This document shows, piece after piece, positions 7,187 to 14,415 of a DNA stretch of 14,991 nt. The notes below the pieces were generated by a model. It was not told where the DNA came from. It saw only the letters and a list, made by a program, of their open reading frames with translations, and did no database searches. Within the stretch, counting starts at the first letter, position 1. The number at the start of each line of letters is the position of its first letter. The position numbers and the translations under genes are program-made. The DNA comes from JBNRMW01 sp050309795 (lineage in GTDB: Bacteria; Bacillota_I; Bacilli_A; Erysipelotrichales; Erysipelotrichaceae): positions 1-14,991 of the forward strand of contig JBNRMW010000017.1 in assembly GCA_050309795.1 (NCBI GenBank), written 5' to 3'.

Positions 7187-8848
7187 TCAAAGGATATCTA
7201 GAGATTTAAGAAACTCATATCCACCTAATAAATTGGCGACTTGATAGCCCTTTTGAGTGAGGATTCGTTGAGCAGAATAACTCCGAGCTCCCGAAGCACA
7301 GAAGACCAAATAGGTCTGTTCACGATCCAATTCAGCTAAACGTTGGCGTAGTTGTGACAGGGGAATATGTTGACAATTATAAGGATAAGGATTGGCTTTA
7401 CACTCTTGATCCTCACGTATATCTAATAAAGTATACGATTGGTGATGTTCTTGAAATTCTTGTGGTAAGACATTTTTGGTGTTTAATTCTAAAATGTTTT
7501 CTGCCACATAACCAACCATATTCACGGGATCTTTGGCTGATCCATAAGGTGGAGCATAGGCAAGTTCTAATTGCGTTAAATCTTCAATCGTTCCTTTGTA
7601 ATGAAGGACGGTTGCGAGAACATCAATGCGCTTATCAACGCCATCTTGGCCGACAATTTGAGCTCCTTGAACTTTACCTTTTACATCGAAGATGAGTTTA
7701 ATCGTCATTGGAGTGGAGCCTGGATAGTATTTTGAATGATGATGTTCGGTAACTAAAGCAACCTTATAATCTTTATCTCTGATTTTCCCAAGCTTCTGTA
7801 GCTGTTTTTCATTTAACCCAGTGGTTGCGACGGTTAAATCAAATACTTTTGCGATAGAGGTTGCTTGCGTGCCCCGGTATGGTTTTGGCTGCATGTTCAA
7901 GATGTTGCCAGCAACTAGTCGGCCTTGTTTATTAGCAGGTCCAGCAAGGGGGACCATGGTTTTTAAACCGGTGTTGTAATCCACTACTTCGATGACATCT
8001 CCTACAGCTAAGATGTGTTCATCGGAGGTTTGAAAGTATTCGTCGACGACGATGCCTCCTCTTTCATTAAGAGTTAAACCGGCATCTTTAGCAAGTTGAC
8101 TACGAGGTCGAACACCCATAGATAAGAGGATCAAATCGGTATCTATCGTGGTTTGATTGGTGAGATGAACGGTTTTTCCATTATTAGTGATTTTCTCTAA
8201 ACCTTGGTTCAAATAGATTTGAACGTTTTTTTCACGGAGATGTTCTTCCACTTTTTTTGCCATTTCAGCATCAAGTGGTGCCATAACTTGATCGGCTAGT
8301 TCCACTAGAGAAACTTCTATTCCACGATGAGCAAAGTTTTCGACCATTTCTAGACCAATGAAACCTCCCCCAACAACGACAGCCTTTTTGGGATTGTTGT
8401 TTTGTATATATTGATACAAAGCATCGGTATCTGCAACGGTTGTTAACGTGAATACATTCGGACTGTCGATCCCTTCCATGGGGAATACCATGGGATAGGA
8501 TCCGGTAGCTAGTAATAAGGTGTCGTAACTTTCAATATACGTTTGGTTGGTTTCGAGATTTTTTACGTTCACCGTTTTGTTTTCGCGGTCGATGGCAACG
8601 ACTTCATGGCGGGTTCGAACATCGATGTTTTGGCGTTTTTCGACGTCTTCCTTTTTGGTAACGAAGAGTTGTTCGCGATCTTTGATGACTTGGCCTATGT
8701 AGTAGGGGAGTCCGCAATTCGCAAAGGAGATGTATTCTCCTTTTTCGAAGACGATAATTTCGGCTTCTTCACTGAGTCGGCGTAATCTTGCCATGGCGGT
8801 TGCGCCACCGGCGACGCCGCCAACAATGAGGATTTTTTGTTTTTTCAT
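7187..8848 (-). CDS. cdr: CoA-disulfide reductase with C-terminal rhodanese domain
   Basis: This FAD/NAD(P)H flavoprotein reduces CoA disulfide or mixed CoA persulfides; the fused rhodanese handles sulfane sulfur. The start chosen is the ATG at 8848 (MKKQKILIVGGV), because a GGAAGTG site lies just upstream; an in-frame ATG 39 nt earlier has none. The result is 553 aa, usual for the fused class. Visible: dinucleotide motif GGVAGGATAMARLRR (10-24), active Cys45 in SFANCGLPYY, a second dinucleotide fold near VVGGGFIGLEM, the FAD-side TGVRPRS-like segment (SMGVRPRS), YAPPYGSAKDPVNM, and a rhodanese domain from about 465 with the loop CASGARS (C517). No catalytic residue seems lost. It probably serves thiol and redox balance and is convergent with tdh and divergent from tex. 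Confidence 0.93.
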   Translation of the reverse strand: MKKQKILIVGGVAGGATAMARLRRLSEEAEIIVFEKGEYISFANCGLPYYIGQVIKDREQLFVTKKEDVEKRQNIDVRTRHEVVAIDRENKTVNVKNLETNQTYIESYDTLLLATGSYPMVFPMEGIDSPNVFTLTTVADTDALYQYIQNNNPKKAVVVGGGFIGLEMVENFAHRGIEVSLVELADQVMAPLDAEMAKKVEEHLREKNVQIYLNQGLEKITNNGKTVHLTNQTTIDTDLILLSMGVRPRSQLAKDAGLTLNERGGIVVDEYFQTSDEHILAVGDVIEVVDYNTGLKTMVPLAGPANKQGRLVAGNILNMQPKPYRGTQATSIAKVFDLTVATTGLNEKQLQKLGKIRDKDYKVALVTEHHHSKYYPGSTPMTIKLIFDVKGKVQGAQIVGQDGVDKRIDVLATVLHYKGTIEDLTQLELAYAPPYGSAKDPVNMVGYVAENILELNTKNVLPQEFQEHHQSYTLLDIREDQECKANPYPYNCQHIPLSQLRQRLAELDREQTYLVFCASGARSYSAQRILTQKGYQVANLLGGYEFLKSLDIL

Positions 8849-8887
8849 TATATCATTCACTTCCTTTATATAAATATAGAGTATCAT

Positions 8888-8936
8888 AAACCTCTAGGTT
8901 TTGAAACCACGGATGCTCACGAAATTGTGGTACAAT
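8888..8936. promoter_or_regulatory. Divergent promoter and operator region of cdr and tex
   Basis: For tex, TGG TACAAT (8928-8936) is an extended -10 element about 20 nt before its start codon; the -35 is poor. Two small inverted repeats are present: AAACCT-ct-AGGTTT (8888-8901) and ATTGT-ggt-ACAAT (8924-8936), the second covering the tex -10. ACCAC/GTGGT (8907-8911, 8927-8931) is a third. The minus-strand promoter of cdr is not clear; TATGAT on that strand overlaps the first repeat. Regulator identity is unknown. Confidence 0.45.
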
Positions 8937-8955
8937 GCTTTAGAAGTGAGGTTTT

Positions 8956-11061
8956 ATGAAAATATATGAACAAATAGCTCAAGAGCTACAGATACAAAAA
9001 CAACAAGTGGTTAATACCGTGGAGCTCATCGATAGTGATAATAGCATCCCCTTTATTGCCCGCTATCGAAAAGAAGTTACCGGTAATCTGGATGATGCCC
9101 AACTCCGTTATTTGGAAGAACGTCTCCTTTATTTACGTAATTTAGAAGCGCGAAAGGCCGATGTGATTCGTTTAATTGATCAACAGGAAAAACTAACGCC
9201 AACTTTGCGTGCTCAAATCGAAGCTGCGACCGTTCTTCAACAAGTGGAAGAATTGTATTTACCCTTTCGACCGAAAAAAAGAACACGAGGAACGATTGCT
9301 AAAGAAAAAGGATTACAGCCATTAGCTGACTATTTATTAGATCCACAAGCGACATCTACAGGAATTAAACAGCGTGCTACGGATCTGGTAGATCCAAGCC
9401 AGGATGTTCACACCCCGGAAGATGCCCTGAAGTTTGCGATGGACATTTTAGCTGAGCAGTTTTCAGAAGAAATAAAATATCGGGATTTCCTGCGGAACAA
9501 CGGCTTTACACATGGAAAGTTACAATCAACACTCAGTGGTCTTGATGAAGAAAATATATACCAAATCTACCATCAATTTGAGCAACCAGTTAAATCGCTC
9601 AAGTCCCATCAAGTTTTGGCGATGTTCCGCGGTGAAAAATTAAAAATTCTTAAATTAAAATTGGTTGTAGATGAGGACTTTGTTCTTAATCGCTTAAAGA
9701 CATGGCTTGCTAAAGAGACAAGTGCAGCGAGTCAAGAATATCTGGAACAAGCATTGGAAGATGGTTATAAACGACTTCTTTTCCCGTCGATTGAAACACA
9801 GATCCGCAATCACTTGAAGGAAGAAGCAGATCTTAGTTCGATTGAGGTTTTTGCTGGAAACTTGAAACCGTATCTCTTACAACAACCCCTTAAGGATAAA
9901 GTCATCTTAGCGATTGACCCCGGTTTTCGGACGGGTTGTAAGGTTGCTGTTATAGATGAATACGGAAAGTTTCTTGACTACGCAACGATTTATCCAACGA
10001 AACCAAGAGAAGATGTCGTGGGATCTCGTAAAATCATGACAAAATTTATTAATCAGTATCAGGTACAAGTGATTGCTATCGGTAATGGAACGGCTTCACG
10101 AGAGACACAACAATTTGTGGTTGATCTGATTCAGGATCAAGATTTAAAACAAATTTCGTATGCGATTGTAAATGAAGCTGGCGCATCGATTTATTCCGCT
10201 TCTAAAATTGCTGAGAAAGAATTTCCAAATTTGGATGTATCCATTCGAGGAGCGATTTCTATTGGCCGCCGCCTACAAGATCCATTGGCTGAACTGGTTA
10301 AAATTGAACCTAAAAATATTGGTGTTGGTCAATATCAACACGATGTAAACCAAAAACAGCTAACGGAAAAGTTACAAAATGTGGTTGAAGATGCGGTGAA
10401 CTCGGTTGGGGTGAATTTGAATACAGCGTCGACATCCTTGCTTGCTTATGTTTCAGGGATTAGTGCCCGGGTAGCTGAGAATATTGTTAAATACAAAGAA
10501 TCAAATGGGGCATTTAAGACTCGTCAACAACTTTTAGATGTTCAGGGATTGGGTCCGAAAGCCTATCAGCAAGCCGCTGGTTTCTTACGTATTCCTGATG
10601 GAACTTTTTGGTTGGATAACACTGCGGTGCACCCAGAATCGTATGAGATTGCATTTAAATTGAAAGATAAAGATCTCAATACGTTGGACATTGAAGCAAC
10701 AGCACAACAGCTGAATGTTGGCGAATTGACTTTAAAAGATATTGTTGAAGAACTGAAGAAACCAGGAAGAGACTTGAGAGACGACTTACCACCAGTAGTT
10801 TTGCGCAGCGATGTGCTTTCGATTTCCGACTTGAAAGAGAATATGGTCCTTAAGGGAACCGTTCGTAATGTGGTGGATTTTGGAGCATTCGTTGACATTG
10901 GAATTAAGAACGATGGATTAGTTCACATTTCACAGTTAGCTGATCGTTTTGTGAAGCATCCAAGTGAAATTGTTCAAGTGGGGGATGTGGTGGAAGTGCG
11001 GATTATTAACATTGATAAGAAGACAGAAAAAGTTGGTTTATCCATGCGAAAAGTCCATTAA
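8956..11061 (+). CDS. tex: Tex-family RNA-binding transcription accessory protein
   Basis: Tex is a cytoplasmic nucleic-acid-binding protein, related to eukaryotic Spt6, that influences transcription and, in some bacteria, toxin or stress gene expression. The 701 aa are near the normal length (710-780). Order of parts: an N-terminal helical region with PFIARYRKEVTG (32-43) and LYLPFRPKKRTR, a YqgF-like RNase-H fold starting near 318 (ILAIDPGFRTGCKVAV), a helix-hairpin-helix block at about 490-548 (LLAYVSGISARVAENIV... LGPKAYQQAAGFLRI), and a C-terminal S1 RNA-binding domain at about 626-698 (GTVRNVVDFGAFVDIG... VGLSMR). The ATG has a GTGAGG site 5-10 nt upstream. It probably forms a single-gene unit; no clear terminator separates it from sodA. 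Confidence 0.96.
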   Translation: MKIYEQIAQELQIQKQQVVNTVELIDSDNSIPFIARYRKEVTGNLDDAQLRYLEERLLYLRNLEARKADVIRLIDQQEKLTPTLRAQIEAATVLQQVEELYLPFRPKKRTRGTIAKEKGLQPLADYLLDPQATSTGIKQRATDLVDPSQDVHTPEDALKFAMDILAEQFSEEIKYRDFLRNNGFTHGKLQSTLSGLDEENIYQIYHQFEQPVKSLKSHQVLAMFRGEKLKILKLKLVVDEDFVLNRLKTWLAKETSAASQEYLEQALEDGYKRLLFPSIETQIRNHLKEEADLSSIEVFAGNLKPYLLQQPLKDKVILAIDPGFRTGCKVAVIDEYGKFLDYATIYPTKPREDVVGSRKIMTKFINQYQVQVIAIGNGTASRETQQFVVDLIQDQDLKQISYAIVNEAGASIYSASKIAEKEFPNLDVSIRGAISIGRRLQDPLAELVKIEPKNIGVGQYQHDVNQKQLTEKLQNVVEDAVNSVGVNLNTASTSLLAYVSGISARVAENIVKYKESNGAFKTRQQLLDVQGLGPKAYQQAAGFLRIPDGTFWLDNTAVHPESYEIAFKLKDKDLNTLDIEATAQQLNVGELTLKDIVEELKKPGRDLRDDLPPVVLRSDVLSISDLKENMVLKGTVRNVVDFGAFVDIGIKNDGLVHISQLADRFVKHPSEIVQVGDVVEVRIINIDKKTEKVGLSMRKVH

Positions 11062-11071
11062 TCATAGGCAT

Positions 11072-11105
11072 ATCAATTGTTCACAATCCAATTGATTGAT
11101 ATACT
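11072..11105 (+). promoter_or_regulatory. sodA promoter with overlapping inverted repeat
   Basis: TTGTTC (11077-11082), 17 nt, then TATACT (11100-11105) form a good promoter with a start near 11112. A perfect 8-bp inverted repeat ATCAATTG (11072-11079) / CAATTGAT (11089-11096) with a 9-nt gap overlaps the -35 and spacer, where a repressor would block RNA polymerase. A smaller palindrome ATTGT-tc-ACAAT (11076-11087) sits inside it. Confidence 0.65.
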
Positions 11106-11131
11106 GAGAACACTTAGAGGAGGAATATTAA

Positions 11132-11743
11132 ATGAAAAAACATGTTTTACCTGAATTACCATATGCATACGATGCACTAGAGCCAGTCATTGACGCTCAA
11201 ACCATGGAAATTCACCATTCAAAACACCACAATGCGTATGTTACAAATCTAAACGCAGCTCTGGAGAAGCATCCAGAACTCTTTGATAAAACTTTAGTCG
11301 AATTACTTTCGGATGTTGATCAATTACCAGTAGATATTAAACAAGCGGTCATAAATAATGGTGGGGGAGCGCTCAACCACGAATTATTCTGGCAAGTATT
11401 AGCACCTGTTGGCACAACGGAATTAAAAGGTGAACTAAAAGAAGCGATTGATAAAGCCTTTGGCAGCTTTGATGAATTTGTGACTAAATTCAGTGATGCC
11501 GCTAAAACTCGATTTGGATCGGGATGGGCTTGGTTAGTGGTTGCGGATGGAAAACTAGAAGTCTTATCCACAGCAAATCAAGATTCACCGGTGTCCTTAG
11601 GTAAAGTACCAGTTCTTGGCTTAGATGTTTGGGAACACGCGTATTACTTAAAGTATCAAAATCGTCGTCCGGAATATGTTGGAGAATTCTTTAAAGTTGT
11701 TAATTGGGATAAGGTTTCAGAACTCTATCTCGAAGCCAAGTAG
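11132..11743 (+). CDS. sodA: Superoxide dismutase, Mn type
   Basis: This cytoplasmic enzyme turns superoxide into oxygen and hydrogen peroxide. The 203 aa are the standard length for the Fe/Mn family. Metal ligands are visible as H28 in MEIHH, H83 in NHELFW, and D165 and H169 in DVWEHAYYL. The second-shell glutamine lies in the C-terminal half (ANQDSP, Q150) and the N-terminal counterpart region is glycine-rich (NNGGGALNH), which is the pattern of Mn enzymes rather than Fe enzymes; cambialistic use cannot be excluded. A strong GAGGAGG site precedes the ATG. It has its own promoter and terminator, so it is a single-gene unit. Its neighbour cdr suggests a local redox-defence theme. Confidence 0.96.
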   Translation: MKKHVLPELPYAYDALEPVIDAQTMEIHHSKHHNAYVTNLNAALEKHPELFDKTLVELLSDVDQLPVDIKQAVINNGGGALNHELFWQVLAPVGTTELKGELKEAIDKAFGSFDEFVTKFSDAAKTRFGSGWAWLVVADGKLEVLSTANQDSPVSLGKVPVLGLDVWEHAYYLKYQNRRPEYVGEFFKVVNWDKVSELYLEAK

Positions 11744-11762
11744 TTTGAATTAGCCCTACCAT

Positions 11763-11787
11763 ACCAGAGCTTCGGCTCTGGTTTTTG
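11763..11787 (+). terminator. sodA terminator with UUCG loop
   Basis: ACCAGAGC (11763-11770), a TTCG tetraloop, GCTCTGGT (11775-11782) and a T-run to 11786 form a very stable intrinsic terminator 20 nt after the sodA stop. Confidence 0.94.
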
Positions 11788-11831
11788 TTTGGTCTTTTTG
11801 TGCTAAAATGGAGAAGAAGAGGAGACAACAC

Positions 11832-12575
11832 ATGAGAAACAACCTAGAGAATTGGTGCAGACAGGCGATTGATTTGGTAAATCAACAAACGGACTTTGCG
11901 GTCTATACAAAAAGTAGTGAAGATGATCTAGTCACGAGTGTTGACCGAAATCTGGAGTTAATGTTACATCAACGAATTTTAGAGCGCTATCCAACCCATC
12001 AAATCGTTGGTGAAGAACATGGACTTGTGGGAGAAGAATCTGATCATTTGTGGATTATAGATCCCATCGATGGGACAACAAACTTTGTTAAACAAGGAAA
12101 AGATTTTGGTACGTTGATTGCTTATTACTATCAACGCCAACCGGTTTTGGGAGCTCTGGTTGATATTTGTAATCAGGATGTGTATATGGCGGATATTGAT
12201 CAAGGATTGTTTAAGAATGGTCTGAAAGTTGATGGTCCAAAACCATTGTCCCTGGCTGCTTCTTTGGTGAGTTTTGATCCGGCTTTTACTCCTCATTTTA
12301 AACCTTTTCAGAAATTGAGAGACCGGAGTTTCAAAATGCGCTATATTGGCGCTTGTAGTTTGGATGCGTTAGGTGTGGTAACTGGAGATTTCGGGGTTTT
12401 TGTGTCACATCAAGGGTATATATGGGATTATGCGGTGCCCTATGTTTTTGCAAAGGTACTGGGTTTAGGGATTTGTCGTTTAAATGGTGACGAGTTTGAT
12501 CCCTTCACAGCTTCAGATATGATTCTTTGTAATTCTGAAGCCTATCCAGAAGTTAGGAAATTAATTTATGAATAA
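11832..12575 (+). CDS. Inositol monophosphatase family protein
   Basis: This is a Mg2+-dependent, Li+-sensitive type of sugar-phosphatase fold; in bacteria such proteins act on inositol-1-phosphate, fructose-1,6-bisphosphate, PAP or NADP, so the substrate is open. Motifs with numbering from the chosen start: GEEHG (60-64), DPIDGTTNF (77-85) and WDYAVP (198-203), which supply the metal-binding acidic residues. The start at 11832 (MRNNLENW, 247 aa) is preferred over an ATG at 11808 because GAGGAG lies 7 nt before it, whereas the upstream ATG has no such site and falls within a promoter-like TGCTAAAAT (11801-11809). Its last 8 nt overlap the next gene, so the two are translationally coupled. Confidence 0.92.
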   Translation: MRNNLENWCRQAIDLVNQQTDFAVYTKSSEDDLVTSVDRNLELMLHQRILERYPTHQIVGEEHGLVGEESDHLWIIDPIDGTTNFVKQGKDFGTLIAYYYQRQPVLGALVDICNQDVYMADIDQGLFKNGLKVDGPKPLSLAASLVSFDPAFTPHFKPFQKLRDRSFKMRYIGACSLDALGVVTGDFGVFVSHQGYIWDYAVPYVFAKVLGLGICRLNGDEFDPFTASDMILCNSEAYPEVRKLIYE

Positions 12576-13710
12576 ATGTCCCCATTTTGATCATTGTGGT
12601 GGTTGTGTCCATCATTTAGATGATTATATCGCTGCTTCAAAATCTAAACAACAGAAATTGATTAAAGAAATTGGTCGCTTTGGGTTTGTTGAGCCGATGA
12701 TAACTATGGAAAATCCTTTTGGTTATCGCCAAAAAGCGGTTGCTAGTTTTGGCTATAAGAATAATAAAATATTCTCGGGTTTCTATGTGCGAAATTCGCG
12801 CAGACTAGTCGAAATTAATCATTGTGCAATTGAAAATCCAGTAGCTAGTCAGATTATTAAGTCGGTGACGAACATCGCCAATCAATTAAAATTTACGGTT
12901 TATAATGAGCAAAAGGATCGGGGCTTTTTACGACATATTATGGTTCGAACCAGCGTTCGTTACAAAGAAGTGATGGTTATTTTAATTGGTGCGGAACCAT
13001 TTAAATTGTCCAGGAAAATATTTGTAAAACGGCTAAGAGAACGTCATCCAGAGATAACGACAATTATTTTTAATTATAATCCCCGTCAGACATCGTATGT
13101 TTTAGGTAAACAAGACGAAGTTTTATTTGGTCCGGGCTTTATTTTTGAAGGTCTTTTTGATAAGAAGTTCAAATTATCCCCACAATCCTTTTTTCAGGTC
13201 AACCCACCAATGATGGAACAGTTGTTAACGAGAGCGTTTGAGCTTGTTAATATTTCCAAACAGGACGTGGTGGTTGATGCTTATAGTGGGACGGGTGTTA
13301 TTGGGATGATCGCTTCAGATCATAGTAATCAGGTGTTCGCGATAGAAGGAAATCCATCGGCGGTTAGAGATAGTATAAATAACGCTCGGTACAATAAGTC
13401 TTCTATGACAACCATTCAAAAAGATGCGACACAAGCTTTAGTCGAGATGGCTCAAGCCAAAGAAAGAGTAGACGTGGTGATTATGGATCCTTCCCGCGAA
13501 GGGTCTACGGAGGCTTTTCTCGATGCCTTAAACCAGCTACTTCCAGATCGTATTTTGTATATTTCTTGTTATCCTCCTTCGCTGTCTCGGGATTTAGATT
13601 ATTTGCTTAAAAAAGACCAATATCAAGTCGACCATTTGATTCCAGTAGACATGTTCCCATTTACAGATCACGTTGAGTGTGTTGCCTTGATGTCAAGGAT
13701 GGAAGATTAA
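12568..13710 (+). CDS. TrmA/RlmD-family RNA m5U methyltransferase lacking TRAM
   Basis: It is expected to transfer methyl from SAM to carbon 5 of a uridine, most likely in 23S rRNA. The N-terminus CPHFDHCGGC gives C4, C10 and C13, and C86 (NHCAIENP) completes the expected 4Fe-4S set. Next come LSPQSFFQVNPP (203-214), the SAM loop DAYSGTGVIG (237-246), MDPSREG (306-312), the catalytic Cys334 in YISCYPPSLSRDL and FPFTDHVECV. At 380 aa it is some 70 residues shorter than RlmD/RlmCD because the N-terminal TRAM RNA-binding domain is absent; TRAM-less family members are known in Firmicutes. The usual SCNP reads SCYP here. It overlaps the preceding phosphatase gene by 8 nt. Confidence 0.9.
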   Translation: MNKCPHFDHCGGCVHHLDDYIAASKSKQQKLIKEIGRFGFVEPMITMENPFGYRQKAVASFGYKNNKIFSGFYVRNSRRLVEINHCAIENPVASQIIKSVTNIANQLKFTVYNEQKDRGFLRHIMVRTSVRYKEVMVILIGAEPFKLSRKIFVKRLRERHPEITTIIFNYNPRQTSYVLGKQDEVLFGPGFIFEGLFDKKFKLSPQSFFQVNPPMMEQLLTRAFELVNISKQDVVVDAYSGTGVIGMIASDHSNQVFAIEGNPSAVRDSINNARYNKSSMTTIQKDATQALVEMAQAKERVDVVIMDPSREGSTEAFLDALNQLLPDRILYISCYPPSLSRDLDYLLKKDQYQVDHLIPVDMFPFTDHVECVALMSRMED

Positions 13711-13817
13711 AAGGCTGCAAAGCCCTTATATATAAGACTTTAGACTGTTTGATTATTTCTAAATTCTTGTAAGAAGGAGAGAAAATAGTAGAGCGGAAAA
13801 TCATAAAAATAAGTAGT
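13711..13817. other. AT-rich spacer after the methyltransferase gene
   Basis: The stretch begins with a weak stem AAGGCT-gcaa-AGCCcTT (13711-13727) that lacks a T-run, followed by the 12-nt palindrome CTTATATATAAG (13725-13736). A good ribosome-binding sequence AAGGAGAG (13774-13781) is followed by AAAATAG with no start codon, which may be the remnant of a lost small gene. No confident gene is seen. Confidence 0.35.
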
Positions 13818-13866
13818 GAGAGTACAGTTTAGATGAAAAAAATTATTAGAGAGTACAGTTTAGATG
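13818..13866 (+). repeat. 18-bp direct repeat, AgrA/LytTR-like half sites
   Basis: GAGAGTACAGTTTAGATG occurs exactly twice, at 13818-13835 and 13849-13866, a period of 31 bp or about three helical turns. Its core ACAGTTTAG differs at one base from the ACAGTTAAG direct-repeat element bound by AgrA and related LytTR response regulators. LytTR sites usually have about two turns between them, so the spacing is unusual. No clear -35/-10 follows at the expected distance. Confidence 0.6.
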
Positions 13867-13903
13867 TTTTTCTGTTTTAGTTGAGGTTGAGTGGTCAAGT
13901 TGA

Positions 13904-14101
13904 ATGTTAGGAATAAGTGTATTTATATCTCAATATAAGAGAGCGGGGTGGAAATTTATAGACTTTAAGGCAACAAGTTGGTTTGAAAGGAACTATAAAA
14001 ATATTCTTACAGTTATTGTTATATTTGTTTCGATAGGTGCAGTTTTTTACTATTTTTCGCTACAAGACAAAAGTGATACTGGAAAGGCAACCCTTTTTTA
14101 G
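13904..14101 (+). CDS. Hypothetical small membrane protein (65 aa, doubtful)
   Basis: The ORF encodes 65 residues: a mixed N-terminal part, a basic stretch, one strong hydrophobic segment at about 34-54 (ILTVIVIFVSIGAVFYYFSL) and a short polar tail. I do not recognise it. The ATG follows a stop codon directly and has no good ribosome binding site, and a promoter-like TTGAAT-17-TTATAT overlaps the start (13900-13928), so the start or the whole gene may be wrong. It lies 37 nt after the 18-bp direct repeat, in an AT-rich region with transposon debris. It may be a small membrane peptide, a toxin-like peptide, or the tail of a decayed gene. Confidence 0.33.
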   Translation: MLGISVFISQYKRAGWKFIDFKATSWFERNYKNILTVIVIFVSIGAVFYYFSLQDKSDTGKATLF

Positions 14102-14157
14102 ACAAATTTATTCCGAACAAGAATATATTGGCGGTGTAAATAATTTTGTGTAATCTC

Positions 14158-14227
14158 ATTCTTTTAATTAATAATTGGTAAAAGAATATAAAGTAATTTG
14201 ATATAGAAACTGATCTTTCAAAGGTCA
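14158..14227. repeat. Two inverted repeats in AT-rich DNA
   Basis: ATTCTTTTA (14158-14166) and TAAAAGAAT (14179-14187) are perfect 9-bp arms with a 12-nt loop. TGATCTTT-c-AAAGGTCA (14211-14227) is a near-perfect palindrome with one G-T pair. Neither has a terminator T-run on the plus strand. They begin a chain of hairpins that runs to 14434. Confidence 0.6.
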
Positions 14228-14231
14228 TTTG

Positions 14232-14273
14232 ATTAAGTATATTGTACCTATAATTGGGAATAATATACTTAAT
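14232..14273. repeat. Perfect 12-bp inverted repeat around a promoter
   Basis: ATTAAGTATATT (14232-14243) and AATATACTTAAT (14262-14273) are exact reverse complements with an 18-nt gap. The two arms cover the -35 and -10 boxes of the promoter at 14242-14269, which is the geometry of a repressor operator. The spacer also holds TATAAT (14249-14254). Confidence 0.7.
14242..14269 (+). promoter_or_regulatory. Promoter of the structured RNA
   Basis: TTGTAC (14242-14247), 16 nt, TATACT (14264-14269) predict a start near 14276, directly before the first stem of the RNA described next. The boxes fall within the arms of the 14232-14273 inverted repeat. Confidence 0.5.
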
Positions 14274-14275
14274 TC

Positions 14276-14373
14276 TTATCTAATAACAGGATAAGGCTAT
14301 GCTGAGGAGCAACCTGAACGGTTATTAGAGTTCTATACAGGAACGGATGGTTGCAGTTAGCTATCCGTTTTTT
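14276..14373 (+). ncRNA. Candidate attenuator or small RNA
   Basis: From a predicted start near 14276 to a T-run ending at 14373 the sequence can fold throughout. Stem 1: TCTAATAAC (14279-14287) with GTTATTAGA (14321-14329), perfect. A competing pairing is CCTGAAC (14313-14319) with GTTC and CAGG (14330-14333, 14338-14341). The last stem is the terminator at 14342-14373. A 9-codon ORF, MLRSNLNGY (14299-14328), lies inside stem 1, with AGGATAAGG just upstream. The layout is like a ribosome-controlled attenuator, but the gene it would control is absent, since a transposase relic follows on the other strand. A free small RNA is the alternative. I recognise no known RNA family. Confidence 0.5.
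14299..14328 (+). CDS. Possible leader peptide MLRSNLNGY
   Basis: ATG at 14299 opens a 9-codon ORF ending in TAG (14326-14328). AGG (14288-14290) and AAGG (14293-14296) lie upstream, the first at usable spacing. The ORF spans the 3' arm of stem 1, so a ribosome on it would open that stem. A 9-codon ORF can easily arise by chance, hence the low confidence. Confidence 0.25.
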   Translation: MLRSNLNGY

Positions 14374-14385
14374 CATCCGTTCCTG
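14338..14385 (+). terminator. Terminator with a competing longer stem
   Basis: AACGGAT (14342-14348) pairs with ATCCGTT (14363-14369), followed by T residues to 14373, an intrinsic terminator. The same 5' arm, extended to CAGGAACGGATG (14338-14349), pairs perfectly over 12 bp with CATCCGTTCCTG (14374-14385). The two stems cannot coexist, because ATCCGTT is repeated at 14375-14381. The longer stem can form only after the T-run has been transcribed. Confidence 0.65.
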
Positions 14386-14415
14386 GAAGAACTAAAGCGA
14401 TAAACCTCAGGGGTT

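Noticed and set aside
7354..7695. Plus-strand ORFs of 113 and 80 aa (7354-7695, 8543-8785) inside the CoA-disulfide reductase gene
   Set aside because: They are antisense to the conserved flavoprotein and rhodanese coding sequence and show no independent signals.
8849..8887. Longer start of the CoA-disulfide reductase (MILYIYIKEVND...)
   Set aside because: The added codons contain the ribosome binding site of the ATG at 8848, and the Rossmann fold begins right after that ATG.
11808..11831. Upstream ATG of the inositol-monophosphatase gene
   Set aside because: It lacks a ribosome binding site and overlaps a promoter-like TAAAAT, while the ATG at 11832 has GAGGAG at correct spacing.
14019..14228. 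69-aa minus-strand ORF in the AT-rich region
   Set aside because: It spans several inverted repeats and the end of another ORF, has no good ribosome binding site and looks like no known protein. Chance is likely in AT-rich DNA.
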